34,117 nucleotides of DNA from Candidatus Gastranaerophilales bacterium. GTDB lineage: Bacteria; Cyanobacteriota; Vampirovibrionia; Gastranaerophilales; Gastranaerophilaceae. Below the pieces are notes generated by a model. The model was not told the DNA's origin, did not search any database, and saw nothing but the letters and a program-made list of their open reading frames with translations. Position 1 is the first letter of the stretch, and each line of letters opens with the position of its first letter. The stretch spans positions 1 through 34,117 of the forward strand of contig CALUTJ010000026.1 in NCBI GenBank assembly GCA_944323685.1, given 5' to 3'. The position numbers and the translations under genes are program-made. Of this stretch, positions 16,269 to 25,284 are shown piece after piece.

Positions 16269-16766
16269 TTACAATGTGTATTCGTAAATGTAATCATCCA
16301 TTATATAGCCGTTTCCGATATCAAATTCTTTTGACTCAACTCTGTCAAAGCCTAGTCTTTCATAAACCATTATGGAAACGAAGTTGTATTTGTTGACTGT
16401 CAGCGTAATTTTAGGCAGTTCAAGTTCTCTTGCTCTGGGAATAATTGCGTTTACTATAGCTTTTCTTCCGTAGCCTTTGCCTCTAAAGTCTTTTTTTATG
16501 TAAATTTTAGAGAGGAAGAGATTATCTTTTTGACGCTGGATTCCAAAGTAGCCGATGTTTTCATCGTCTTCTTGAAGAAAATAGTATTCATATTTTTGAA
16601 ATTTAATCTGGTCTTTTACAACGCTTTCGGATTGAAATTTTTCGAGCATATAGTTTATTTGTTCTTCGGAAATAAAACAGATGGAATACTCGTGCCAGAT
16701 TTCTTTAGCAAGCGCGCAAAGTTCTTTTATTTGTTCATCGGTTTCTATTTTAATCCAATCAAACAT
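16269..16766 (-). CDS. GNAT-family N-acetyltransferase
   Basis: The 165-residue protein has the acetyl-CoA pyrophosphate-binding motif RGKGYGRKAI (about 97-106) after LFLSKIYIKKDF, and the closing VYERLGFDRVE of GNAT motif B. The length fits a single GNAT domain. The substrate is unknown. AGGGAG sits 6 nt before the ATG. It lies between recA and the AddB-like gene, 2 nt from the latter, so it is probably first in the GNAT-addB-addA operon; a link to DNA repair is suggested only by position. Confidence 0.88.
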   Translation of the reverse strand: MFDWIKIETDEQIKELCALAKEIWHEYSICFISEEQINYMLEKFQSESVVKDQIKFQKYEYYFLQEDDENIGYFGIQRQKDNLFLSKIYIKKDFRGKGYGRKAIVNAIIPRARELELPKITLTVNKYNFVSIMVYERLGFDRVESKEFDIGNGYIMDDYIYEYTL

Positions 16767-16797
16767 TGGTTTCTCCCTCTGGAATATGTTTTTAGAT

Positions 16798-16826
16798 AAA
16801 AGTGCGGTGCGCCGTTTGACGCACCG
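16798..16826 (-). terminator. hairpin after recA, probable terminator or attenuator
   Basis: On the minus strand CGGTGCG (16820-16826) pairs with CGCACCG (16805-16811) around an 8-nt loop; a short T-run (TTTT) follows. It separates recA from the GNAT gene. The T-run is short, so some read-through into the downstream genes is possible. Confidence 0.65.
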
Positions 16827-16837
16827 TACAAACTTTT

Positions 16838-17863
16838 TTATCTTTCAGCAGCAAGGCGTTCTCTTACTTTAGCTTCAACTTCTTCGAGTACTTCGGGGTG
16901 GGCTTCAAAGTATTCTTTTGCTTTTTCACGTCCCTGACCGAGTTTTTCATCGTTGTAGCTGAACCATGCGCCTGCTTTTTTAACAATATCCATGTTCACG
17001 GCAACATCTAAGATACAGCCGAGTTTGCAAATACCTTTGCCGAAGATGATATCAAATTCGCAGGTTTTAAACGGCGGAGCAACTTTGTTTTTAACAACTT
17101 TTACTCTTACTCTGTTACCGATATCCTTGTCATCTTTTTTGATAGAGTCACATCTTCTTATATCAAGGCGTACTGACGAGTAATATTTAAGAGCGTTACC
17201 GCCTGTTGTTGTTTCGGGGTTGCCGTACATAACACCGATTTTTTGACGCAGCTGGTTGATGAAAATAACGGTTGTATTGGTTTTGCCGACAATACCCGTT
17301 AATTTTCTCAATGCTTTACTCATTAAACGTGCCTGCAAACCCATTTGCTGGTCTTCCATTGCGCCTTCGATTTCTGCTTTGGGAACAAGAGCCGCAACAG
17401 AGTCGATAACAACAACGTCAACCGCGGCAGAACGTACAAGTTCTTCCGCTATTTCAAGAGCCTGTTCGCCTGTATCAGGCTGAGAAATAAGAAGTTCATC
17501 AACGTTAACCCCTAAAGCTCTTGCATATTCAGGGTCAAGAGCGTGTTCAGCATCGATAAATGCAGCAATGCCGCCTCTTTTTTGACATTCTGCAACAACG
17601 TGCTGTGCAAGTGTTGTTTTACCTGAAGATTCAGGCCCGTAGATTTCTATTACACGTCCTCTCGGTACACCGCCTATTCCAAGCGCAATATCAAGCGCGA
17701 GTGCGCCTGTAGGTATTGCCTCGCAGGCAACGGCTGTTTTGTCGCCGAGTTTCATAATAGAACCTTTACCGAAATCTTTTTCTATCTTTTCAATAGCAAG
17801 TTTCAGTGCTTTATTTTTTTCATCGGAAACAGCAACTGTTTCTTCTTTTTCTTTTACTGCCAT
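16838..17863 (-). CDS. recA: recombinase RecA
   Basis: The 341-residue protein is a full-length RecA. It has Walker [10 protein letters not shown] (76-84), the [18 protein letters not shown] Walker B strand, the L1/L2 loop signatures ([39 protein letters not shown]) and the C-terminal domain ending VRERLAAER. It catalyses strand exchange and co-protease activation. GGGGAG precedes the ATG. It is divergent from mfd, and the dispersed repeat lies in between. I see no GAAC-N4-GTTC-type LexA box in its upstream region, so damage control by that sequence is not supported here. The helicase/nuclease pair follows on the same strand. Confidence 0.98.
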   Translation of the reverse strand: MAVKEKEETVAVSDEKNKALKLAIEKIEKDFGKGSIMKLGDKTAVACEAIPTGALALDIALGIGGVPRGRVIEIYGPESSGKTTLAQHVVAECQKRGGIAAFIDAEHALDPEYARALGVNVDELLISQPDTGEQALEIAEELVRSAAVDVVVIDSVAALVPKAEIEGAMEDQQMGLQARLMSKALRKLTGIVGKTNTTVIFINQLRQKIGVMYGNPETTTGGNALKYYSSVRLDIRRCDSIKKDDKDIGNRVRVKVVKNKVAPPFKTCEFDIIFGKGICKLGCILDVAVNMDIVKKAGAWFSYNDEKLGQGREKAKEYFEAHPEVLEEVEAKVRERLAAER

Positions 17864-17918
17864 TAGTTTTCTCCCCTTTAAATAAGTGATTAATCTTTAT
17901 TTTACATTATTTAAGCGT

Positions 17919-17948
17919 TTTATACAAATATAATTTTATCAGCTACAA
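17919..17948 (-). promoter_or_regulatory. probable recA promoter
   Basis: On the minus strand TTGTAG (17943-17948), an 18-nt spacer and TATAAA (17919-17924) lie 56 nt before the recA start. The whole gap between recA and mfd (17864-18189, 326 bp) holds this promoter, the dispersed repeat and a possible mfd -10 box (TATTAT at 18166-18171). Confidence 0.5.
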
Positions 17949-17956
17949 TTATCTAA

Positions 17957-18129
17957 TCTAGTGTCGCAGTTGCTGCCTCGAGCCTTCGAGCCGTCACTGC
18001 TCACCTTTGCCTTCTTTTTCGGCTGAACTGTGGTGAAGCCTGAAAAATGGCTTCACTATGTGAACAATGTGTCACTCCAAAAATTTGTTCACGTCGCTTT
18101 GCTCCTTATCACGAATTTTTCTCGGACAG
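17957..18129 (+). repeat. dispersed structured repeat, complete copy
   Basis: The first 104 bases (17957-18060) match 34014-34117 with two mismatches by eye. Three stems are visible: CTCGA/TCGAG with a 4-nt loop near 17978-17991; the perfect 8-bp GTGAAGCC (18033-18040) with GGCTTCAC (18049-18056); and 8-bp GTGAACAA (18060-18067) with TTGTTCAC (18085-18092). The far end (TTATCACGAATTTTTCTCGGACA, 18106-18128, two blocks) is shared with the inverted copy at 6443. One of the loop differences in the second copy leaves its stem intact. There is no ORF. The outer ends show a weak inverted match (AGTGTCGCAG with ACTGTCCGAG, 7 of 10), which would fit a small non-autonomous mobile element but is not strong. 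Confidence 0.85.
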
Positions 18130-18189
18130 TATTTATTTTTGATTTTTCGTTGTCTGTATGAATTGTATTATGCATGATATCATTTTTTT

Positions 18190-21100
18190 ATGAACGAAAT
18201 TCTGCAAAAAATTAAAGATAAAAGAATATTAAACGATGAAAAACTTTTTGCTTTTTTGAAAAAAAATTATTCATTTTCAATAAGCGGGCTGACGTCTTTT
18301 CTTCGTTTACTTTTGCTTGCGCAGGTGTTTTCTCAAAAACGTACGGTTTTTATAACAAATACCGAGCAGAGTGCGTTAAAATACAAACATGACCTTGAAA
18401 AATTTTTTGATATTGAATCCACTATTTTTCCGTATCAGGATATATCCGTGTATGACGGTGTAGAGCCTAACTTGTATAAATATGCAAGACAAACGGAAAT
18501 CTTATCAAATCTTGAAAATATAAAGCTGTTAATAGTGCCGGTTAAAGCTCTGCTTGAAAAATTTCCGGACAGAGATTTTTATAAAAAACACAGCATTAAT
18601 ATAAAAATCGATGATGAAATTGATACCTCTGAAATTGCCCAAAAGCTTGTTAATATGGGCTACAAACGGGTAACTATGGTGTCTGATATAGGCGAATTTT
18701 CAATACGCGGTGATATTATAGATGTTTTTTCTCTTAACCGGTACGCTGTCCGTATAGAGCTGTGGGGCGATACTGTCACTGATATAAGATATTTTGATAA
18801 TAAAACGCAAAGAAGCGTAAAAAAAACAAAAGAAACAACGATTCTGCCCGTTTATAAATTTGTGCTTGATAAAAACATTACAGAGACCTTTAAAAATGAA
18901 CTAACAGAGGCAACAGTACAGACAGAAGTCGGGGAAAACGCTGATATTATCAGAGAAATGCTGGGAGAAACTCTCGAAAAAATTGACGGGGAAATGTATT
19001 TTGACGGTATAAATTATTTTCAATCTTACTTTAATAAAAAGATGAAAAATTTAACCCGGCTTGTATCAGATTGTGAAAATCCGCCCGCCATAATTCTCGA
19101 TGAATCGTCCGAGATATTTTCAAAATTTGCCCAGATTGATGAAAATTATAAAAAACAGATTGAAGAAAACACACAAAAAGCCCTTGAACTTCCCTTAAAA
19201 AGTACGGCTCATCTGGAGTTTGAAGATTTTCAAACGAGTATTGCAAAGCTTCAAAAAGTATTTTTTGACAATTTTCTTGACAGCGTGCCGGATTATAAAA
19301 TAGAATTTGACAGCTCGCTTATTCCCGGATTTTCGTCAAAAATGGAAGATATCCTGACTTTTTGCGAGCAAAAAATTAAAGACGGCTACAAAGTTGTTAT
19401 TGCAACTGATTATAAAAATAGAGTTGAAGAGGTTTTTGAAAATTTTGAACTTGCTGTTTCAAATAACTTTGAAAACCAAAAAGAAATTTATTTAACCGAT
19501 AACCTTGCTCTGGGCGGGTCATTAATTGAAGATTTAAAACTCATTGTCCTGACGGACAGAGAGCTTTTTAACAAAAAATCAAAAGATATTACTGCTAAAA
19601 AACAGACTTATCATAAAGAAAGCGCAGAATATATTGAATCCGTTAACGACATAAAAGAAGGCGAATATGTTGTACACCAGATTCACGGCGTCGGGCTGTA
19701 TAAGGGATTGTCAAAACAGGAGATAGACGGGCAGCTTAAAGACTACCTGACTATTGAATACGCACACGGCGACAAACTGCACATGCCCGCAGAACAGATT
19801 AACCTGCTTGTCAGATACAGAGGCTCGGGTTCTGTGGCGCCAAAACTTTCCAGAATGGGCGGTAATGACTGGAACATAACCAAAACCCGCGCTAAAAAAG
19901 CCATAGAAGACATAGCAAAAGACCTTTTAAGCCTTTATGCAAAACGTGCAACGGCACAGGGTATTGCTTTTGAACCTGATACCGTATGGCAATATGAGAT
20001 GGAGGAAGCTTTTGAATATACAGAAACTCCCGACCAGATGAAGGCTATTCAGGAAACAAAAGCTGACATGGAAGATATAAAGCCTATGGACAGACTTATT
20101 TGTGCGGATGTAGGGTTTGGTAAAACGGAAATCGCTATACGCGCCGTGTTTAAAGCGGTTATGTCAGGCAAGCAGGCTGCTGTTGTTGTTCCGACGACAA
20201 TCCTTGCAATGCAGCACTATCAAACTATATCGGAAAGATTTAAACCCTTCCCCGTAAAAGTGGAATTGCTTTCAAGATTCAGAAGTGCAAAAGAACAAAA
20301 AGAAATAGTAAAAAAACTTTTAACAGGTGAGGTTGATGTTGTAATAGGCACGCACAGACTTTTGCAGGACGATATTATTTTTAAAGACTTAGGATTACTT
20401 GTTATTGACGAGGAACACAGGTTCGGCGTTAAACATAAAGAAAAACTCAAAATGATGCGCAAAAACATAGATATTTTGAGTATGTCCGCAACCCCTATCC
20501 CCAGAACTCTTTATATGTCACTATCAGGCATAAAAAATATGTCAGTGATTAACACTGCACCTATGAACAGACTTCCCGTAAAAACTTATGTCGGTCAGTA
20601 TAACGAAACTTTTGTCAAAAACGCAATTAACCATGAACTTGATCGGGACGGTCAGGTGTTTTTCCTTTACAACAGGGTGGAAACAATTTACGAATTTGCG
20701 GCTGAGGTGCAAAAAATCGTACCAAACGCAAGAATTGCCGTTGCACACGGGCAGATGGATGCAAAAACTCTTGAAAATATCATGCTGGAATATGCAGAAC
20801 ATAAGTACGATATCCTGTTATGTACAACTATCATTGAATCAGGGCTTGATATACCAAACGCCAATACAATGATAGTTTATGACGCTGACAGGTTCGGACT
20901 TGCACAGCTTTATCAGTTGAGAGGACGTGTCGGACGTTCTGACAGGCAGGCTTACTGCTACTGTTTTTATCGCGACAGAAAAAAACTTACTGCTGACGCT
21001 CTGCAAAGGCTTAATGCCATTAAAGAGTTTTCAACCCTTGGCGGCGGATACCAGATTGCGCTTCGGGATATAGAAATCAGAGGGGTAGGAAATATCCTCG

Positions 21101-21690
21101 GCACAAAACAGCACGGTCATATGACAAGTGTAGGCTTTGATACATATTGCCAGCTTTTGGAAGAAACAATAAACGAACTGCAAGAAAAAGGCGAAAAACC
21201 TCAGCCGCCTGCGATTGTGGATATAAATGTCACAGCGTTTATCCCTGATGACTGGGTTGGTTCTAAAGAACAAAAAATGATTGAATACAAACGTCTTGCG
21301 GATGTTAAGACGCTTGAAGAGCTCGATGCCATACATCACGAGTGGATTGACAGATTCTCAAAAATACCCGAATCCGTTGAAAATTTGATTAAAATAATCA
21401 ATTTGAGACTGCTTGCAACGAGTGCAAAAATTTCGCTTATTCGTGAAACTCCGGAGAACATAAGAATTTACATGCCCTACAACAAGGCAGAGTGGGCTAT
21501 TATTGCTTCACGTTTAGACAGAAATATTACAAAATATATAAAATATACCATTGCTCCCAAGTCGTGTCAGGAAGGCAATTCTATTCTGCTTTTTAACAAT
21601 TCCGTACTTAGCTTTAAAGAAGTATTTAACATATTGTCTGATTTATTTTATTATATTAATAAAATCAGTTTTGAATACATAAATAAATAG
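18190..21690 (+). CDS. mfd: transcription-repair coupling factor Mfd
   Basis: The 1,166-residue protein is full length. It has an N-terminal UvrB-like region with FPYQDISVYDGVEPN near 95, the RNA-polymerase-interaction region starting EYVVHQIHGVGLYKGL (about 490), Walker A ADVGFGKTE (about 638), DEEHRFGVKHKE (about 740), SATPIPRTLYMS, and the translocation motif LRDIEIRGVGNILGTKQHGHM (about 957). It strips stalled RNA polymerase and recruits UvrA. No Shine-Dalgarno sequence is visible before the ATG (the upstream run is mostly T), and no better start is in frame. It is followed 17 nt later by the foldase lipoprotein gene, preceded by AAGGAG. Confidence 0.97.
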   Translation: MNEILQKIKDKRILNDEKLFAFLKKNYSFSISGLTSFLRLLLLAQVFSQKRTVFITNTEQSALKYKHDLEKFFDIESTIFPYQDISVYDGVEPNLYKYARQTEILSNLENIKLLIVPVKALLEKFPDRDFYKKHSINIKIDDEIDTSEIAQKLVNMGYKRVTMVSDIGEFSIRGDIIDVFSLNRYAVRIELWGDTVTDIRYFDNKTQRSVKKTKETTILPVYKFVLDKNITETFKNELTEATVQTEVGENADIIREMLGETLEKIDGEMYFDGINYFQSYFNKKMKNLTRLVSDCENPPAIILDESSEIFSKFAQIDENYKKQIEENTQKALELPLKSTAHLEFEDFQTSIAKLQKVFFDNFLDSVPDYKIEFDSSLIPGFSSKMEDILTFCEQKIKDGYKVVIATDYKNRVEEVFENFELAVSNNFENQKEIYLTDNLALGGSLIEDLKLIVLTDRELFNKKSKDITAKKQTYHKESAEYIESVNDIKEGEYVVHQIHGVGLYKGLSKQEIDGQLKDYLTIEYAHGDKLHMPAEQINLLVRYRGSGSVAPKLSRMGGNDWNITKTRAKKAIEDIAKDLLSLYAKRATAQGIAFEPDTVWQYEMEEAFEYTETPDQMKAIQETKADMEDIKPMDRLICADVGFGKTEIAIRAVFKAVMSGKQAAVVVPTTILAMQHYQTISERFKPFPVKVELLSRFRSAKEQKEIVKKLLTGEVDVVIGTHRLLQDDIIFKDLGLLVIDEEHRFGVKHKEKLKMMRKNIDILSMSATPIPRTLYMSLSGIKNMSVINTAPMNRLPVKTYVGQYNETFVKNAINHELDRDGQVFFLYNRVETIYEFAAEVQKIVPNARIAVAHGQMDAKTLENIMLEYAEHKYDILLCTTIIESGLDIPNANTMIVYDADRFGLAQLYQLRGRVGRSDRQAYCYCFYRDRKKLTADALQRLNAIKEFSTLGGGYQIALRDIEIRGVGNILGTKQHGHMTSVGFDTYCQLLEETINELQEKGEKPQPPAIVDINVTAFIPDDWVGSKEQKMIEYKRLADVKTLEELDAIHHEWIDRFSKIPESVENLIKIINLRLLATSAKISLIRETPENIRIYMPYNKAEWAIIASRLDRNITKYIKYTIAPKSCQEGNSILLFNNSVLSFKEVFNILSDLFYYINKISFEYINK

Positions 21691-21707
21691 AAATAAGGAG
21701 TATAAAG

Positions 21708-22847
21708 ATGAGTAAGTTTAAACTATTTGCAACAACGATTGCAGCATCAGCAACGCTGCTGTTGTGCGGTTGCGTAAATCATAATGCGGTTGTTACCGTT
21801 AACGGCGAAGCTATTACAAAAGCACAGTACGAAAAAGCTTTTGATGCTATTGCAAACAACTCTATGTTCACTCAAATGGGTATTGATGTAAAAAAAGACC
21901 CCAACAGCTTTATGCATTTGATGATTAAAGACAGGGTAATTAACGAACTTATTATTAAAGAACTTTTAGATCAGGATATAGAAAAGAAACATATAAAAGT
22001 TTCCAAAGAAGATTTGGATAAACAAATAAAAATCATTATCGATAAAGTCGGTTCAAAAGAAAAATTCAACCAGCTGCTTAAAGAAAACGGAATTTCTCCG
22101 GCGCAGTTTAAAAAGGACTTAACAGACGAGGTTAAAATCCAAAAGCTTGTTGACACAATTGCAACTATTTCCGTAACTGATAAACAGGCAGAAAAATTCT
22201 ATAAAGAAAATCAGGATAAATTTAAAACTCCTGATCAGGTAAGAGCTTCTCATATTCTTGTAAGCTCAAACCCTGAAGAAATTAAAGCAAATATCCAGTC
22301 TAAAGACGGAAATGAAAAAATGTCCGAAGCTGACTTAAAAGCAGCAGTTGAAAAACAAATGGCAGCTAATAAAGCCAAGGCAGAAGAAATTCTTGTTGAG
22401 GTTAAAAAGAATCCAAAAGCATTTGCTAAAGTTGCAAAAGCCGAATCTGACGATACACAAAGCGCAAAACAGGGCGGTGATTTAGGGTTCTTTGGCAAAG
22501 AAGAAATGGTAGAACCGTTCTCTAAAGCTGCTTTCTCTATGAAACCGAATACTCTGAGCGGAATCGTCCAAACTCCTTACGGTTATCACATTATTTATGT
22601 TACTGATCGTAAAAAAGCCGGAGTTGAGCCGTTTAGCAATGTGAAAGAAGAAATCAAAGAATATCTTACTAATCAGGGTAAGATTGAAGCTCTGCAAAAA
22701 TATGTCGATACCTTGAAAAACAATGCAAAAATCGAATATACAGACCCGAGCTTTGATCCCAATACAATTAAAAAACAGTTAAAAGAACAATCTAAAACAA
22801 ATCCGGCTGCACTTGTTCCGGATTCTCAAAAATCTGCTAAAGACTGA
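21708..22847 (+). CDS. PrsA/SurA-like peptidyl-prolyl isomerase lipoprotein
   Basis: The 379-residue protein has a signal sequence ending in a probable lipobox (LLCGC, Cys about 22), so it should be lipid-anchored outside the inner membrane. An N-terminal SurA-N-like helical chaperone region (about 25-170) is followed by a parvulin domain: VRASHILVSS (about 180), GGDLGFFGKEEMVEPFSKAAFSM, and VQTPYGYHIIYVTDRK (about 290). There is a long Lys-rich insert in the parvulin domain (about 190-235). It assists folding of exported proteins. It probably shares the mfd transcript and ends at a terminator. Confidence 0.88.
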   Translation: MSKFKLFATTIAASATLLLCGCVNHNAVVTVNGEAITKAQYEKAFDAIANNSMFTQMGIDVKKDPNSFMHLMIKDRVINELIIKELLDQDIEKKHIKVSKEDLDKQIKIIIDKVGSKEKFNQLLKENGISPAQFKKDLTDEVKIQKLVDTIATISVTDKQAEKFYKENQDKFKTPDQVRASHILVSSNPEEIKANIQSKDGNEKMSEADLKAAVEKQMAANKAKAEEILVEVKKNPKAFAKVAKAESDDTQSAKQGGDLGFFGKEEMVEPFSKAAFSMKPNTLSGIVQTPYGYHIIYVTDRKKAGVEPFSNVKEEIKEYLTNQGKIEALQKYVDTLKNNAKIEYTDPSFDPNTIKKQLKEQSKTNPAALVPDSQKSAKD

Positions 22848-22856
22848 TAGCAATAC

Positions 22857-22887
22857 GGGGTACACTTTTAAAGTGCGCCCCTTTTTT
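22857..22887 (+). terminator. rho-independent terminator after the foldase gene
   Basis: GGGG (22857-22860) pairs with CCCC (22878-22881), with an inner CACTT/AAGTG stem, followed by six T. It ends the mfd transcription unit. Confidence 0.85.
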
Positions 22888-22944
22888 GCTTTTTGTACAA
22901 ATTATCCGGCAAAAATTCATGATAAGGAATAACGGGAGTTTTTT

Positions 22945-23970
22945 ATGAACAAAATCTTGAAAAACAAACTTTTTGAACACATCGACAAATTTAAAGAGTC
23001 TAAAATACTCGTTGTCGGGGATATTATTCTTGATGAATATATCTGGGGTATGGCCAATCGCCGTTCACCCGAGGCTCCCGTACCGGTTTTGCAGGTCAAG
23101 CGCAAAACCTACCTTTTAGGCGGTGCGGCTAACGTTGCAAACAATATTGCTGCAATGGGGGCTAAAGCTATTCTGGCAGGTGTAATAGGAGAAGACCCCT
23201 ATAGCAGTGTAGTTCTTGATATGCTTAAGAAAAGTCATGTTGATACACAGTTTGTAATTAAGGATAAAACACGCCCCACAACGGTTAAAACCAGACTTAT
23301 TGCGCAAAATAACAGACATCTCGCCCGTGTGGACAGCGAGTCTTTAGAGCCTATAGGTGATGAACTTTCTAAAACTATTTATGAAAATATAGAAAAAGTT
23401 ATAGATGAAGTTGATTTGATTATACTCTCTGATTATATCATCAGTGTTTTAAGCGCCAAACTTATCAAAGATGTTGTAAAACTTGCCAACAGGCATGACA
23501 AAACCGTTTTAATGGACCCCAAAGGTCAGGATTTTGCCAAGTATTCCGGTGTAGATGTGCTTGTGCCCAATATGGAAGAAGCCTTGATTGCAACAAAATC
23601 TTCTGCGGACAAACCGATTAAAAAAATAGCGACAGCTCTTCGAAAAATTGCAGATAAGGTCATCATCACGCGCAGTGCAAACGGAGTTTATTATTTTGAC
23701 GGTGCTGATGAAATAAATCTTGACTCTTTCAGCGTTGATGTTGTTGATGCCACGGGGGCAGGCGGGTCGTTTGTGGCAATGCTCGGGTTAACCCTTGCAG
23801 CTTCGGGTTTTGATTATGCGGAATCTATTGAAATGGCAAATTATGCGGCAGCTGCTGCGGTGCGCAAAGTCGGTACCTTTGCAATAAAACCTGTTCAGCT
23901 TAAAGAGATTATTGAAGTTGCCTACAATAACTCGCTTAAAGGCGCAAAAACCAAAAAGGCGGCTAAATAA
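22945..23970 (+). CDS. rfaE1: heptose-7-phosphate kinase-like protein (RfaE domain I) with altered active site
   Basis: The 341-residue PfkB-family protein aligns along its length with the kinase half of HldE: VVGDIILDEYIWG, RRSPEAPVPVLQV, GGAANVANNIAAMGA, MDPKGQDFAKYSG and VLVPNMEEA. In the family the catalytic base is the Asp of the GAGD motif. Here the motif reads DATGAGGSF, with Gly274 where Asp is expected (codon GGG at 23764-23766). The usual SDYxKG is also changed, to SDYIIS (from D163). The kinase may be inactive, weakened, or have a different catalytic arrangement, unless the read is wrong. CGGGAG precedes the ATG. The stop overlaps the rfaE2 start by one base. Confidence 0.85.
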   Translation: MNKILKNKLFEHIDKFKESKILVVGDIILDEYIWGMANRRSPEAPVPVLQVKRKTYLLGGAANVANNIAAMGAKAILAGVIGEDPYSSVVLDMLKKSHVDTQFVIKDKTRPTTVKTRLIAQNNRHLARVDSESLEPIGDELSKTIYENIEKVIDEVDLIILSDYIISVLSAKLIKDVVKLANRHDKTVLMDPKGQDFAKYSGVDVLVPNMEEALIATKSSADKPIKKIATALRKIADKVIITRSANGVYYFDGADEINLDSFSVDVVDATGAGGSFVAMLGLTLAASGFDYAESIEMANYAAAAAVRKVGTFAIKPVQLKEIIEVAYNNSLKGAKTKKAAK

Positions 23971-24449
23971 TGGGAAAAGTTGTTGAAAGAAAAAATATCG
24001 CAAAACTTGTCCAAGATTTAAAATCTCAGGGCAGAACAATAGTGACGACAAATGGCTGCTTTGATATTTTGCATGTCGGGCATGTGAGATATTTACAGGC
24101 AACAAAAGCTTTTGCAGATGTGATGATTGTTTGTTTAAACTCCGATGTATCAGTAAAAAAAATAAAGGGGCCGGACAGACCAATAAACAACGAAAACGAC
24201 CGCGCAGAAATTTTATGCGCGCTTGAGTGTGTTGATTATGTTGTGTTGTTTGACGAATCCTCTCCGGTTGACCTCTTGTGCGAAATAAAACCCGATGTTT
24301 ATACAAAAGGCGCTGATTATACAATAGAAACACTTCCCGAGGCAAAACCGGTTATGCAAAACGGCGGCAGAGTCGAGTTCATCAGTTTTGTTGAAGGAAA
24401 ATCCACAACAAATGTTATAAAAAAAATAGAAGAACACTCACACGCTTAA
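23970..24449 (+). CDS. rfaE2: heptose-1-phosphate adenylyltransferase (RfaE domain II)
   Basis: The 159-residue protein corresponds to the C-terminal half of HldE. It has TTNGCFDILHVGHVRYL (about 25-41, the HxGH nucleotidyltransferase motif), LNSDVSVKKIKGPDRPIN, YTKGADYT, and the closing FVEGKSTTNVIKKI. These are intact, unlike the kinase partner. It would make ADP-heptose for LPS-type glycan. The start codon overlaps the kinase stop (TAATG), so the two are coupled. It shares a bidirectional terminator with the convergent map gene. Confidence 0.92.
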   Translation: MGKVVERKNIAKLVQDLKSQGRTIVTTNGCFDILHVGHVRYLQATKAFADVMIVCLNSDVSVKKIKGPDRPINNENDRAEILCALECVDYVVLFDESSPVDLLCEIKPDVYTKGADYTIETLPEAKPVMQNGGRVEFISFVEGKSTTNVIKKIEEHSHA

Positions 24450-24463
24450 TTTTAAATTCAAAT

Positions 24464-24498
24464 AAAAAGACCTCTAATTAAAATTTAGAGGTCTTTTT
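24464..24498. terminator. bidirectional terminator between rfaE2 and map
   Basis: A perfect 14-bp stem, AAAAAGACCTCTAA (24464-24477) with TTAGAGGTCTTTTT (24485-24498), has a 7-nt loop. T-runs on both strands let it serve both convergent genes. Confidence 0.92.
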
Positions 24499-24513
24499 AT
24501 GTTGTATTTTAAC

Positions 24514-25266
24514 TTACATTAGTTTTGTCAAAATTTCAGCTTCGCCCTCTGTTACGTGGATTGTATGTTCAAAGTGTGCGGAAGGTCTGCCGTCATTTGT
24601 AACAACAGTCCAATCGTCTTCAAGAGTATGAACATCATCACCTCCAAGATTCAACATTGGTTCAATAGCAATAGTCATACCGTCTTTGATAACAAATTTG
24701 TTGCCGACTCTGTAATTGAATACAAAAGGCTCTTCATGCATTTCTCTGCCAACACCGTGTCCGCCGTACTGGCGTACAATACCAAGACCTTTTTCGTTGG
24801 CAACATCTTCAACCGCGCCTGATACGTCATCAAGCAGGACATTGTCTTTCATAACAGCAATAGCCGCCATAAGAGCTCTTTCTGTTGTGTCTAACAACAT
24901 TTGACATTCGTCGGAAATTTTGCCGACAGGATAAGTCCAGGCACCGTCACCAACAAGCCCTCTGTATGTTGCACCTACGTCTATTGAGATAATGTCACCT
25001 TCTTTTAAAATGCATTTTTCATTAGGTATCCCGTGAACGACTTCGTGGTTAAGCGAAGCGCATATAGAAGCCGGAAACCCGTGATAACCTAAAAATGTCG
25101 GAACAGCCTTATTTGCTTTTATTATTTTAAAAGCGGCCTCATCAAGGTCTTTTGTACTTATTCCGGGTTCAATTATTCTTTTCATTTCCTGATGAACAAG
25201 TGCGACAATATTGCCGGCTTCTCTCATCAGTTTTAATTCTTCTCTTGATTTTTTATGTACTGACAT
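24514..25266 (-). CDS. map: type I methionine aminopeptidase
   Basis: The 250-residue protein is full length. All five metal ligands are visible: D96, D107, H170, E202 and E233, with H78 of VVHGIP for the substrate. It removes N-terminal methionine from nascent proteins. It starts 18 nt after the adk stop on the same strand, in the adk-map order often found in ribosomal-protein operons; here no secY or infA flanks the pair, so it has been separated from that operon. Confidence 0.97.
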   Translation of the reverse strand: MSVHKKSREELKLMREAGNIVALVHQEMKRIIEPGISTKDLDEAAFKIIKANKAVPTFLGYHGFPASICASLNHEVVHGIPNEKCILKEGDIISIDVGATYRGLVGDGAWTYPVGKISDECQMLLDTTERALMAAIAVMKDNVLLDDVSGAVEDVANEKGLGIVRQYGGHGVGREMHEEPFVFNYRVGNKFVIKDGMTIAIEPMLNLGGDDVHTLEDDWTVVTNDGRPSAHFEHTIHVTEGEAEILTKLM

Positions 25267-25284
25267 ATTTTCTTCCCAAAGAAG

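Noticed and set aside
17864-17956. LexA/SOS box upstream of recA
   Set aside because: No GAAC-N4-GTTC or similar palindrome found between recA and the repeat element; the GTGAACAA/TTGTTCAC stem belongs to the repeat and is too widely spaced.
23788-24345. minus-strand reading frame of 185 codons over rfaE1/rfaE2
   Set aside because: Opposite-strand shadow of two well-recognised genes; Arg/Phe/Leu-rich composition, no ribosome binding site or family.
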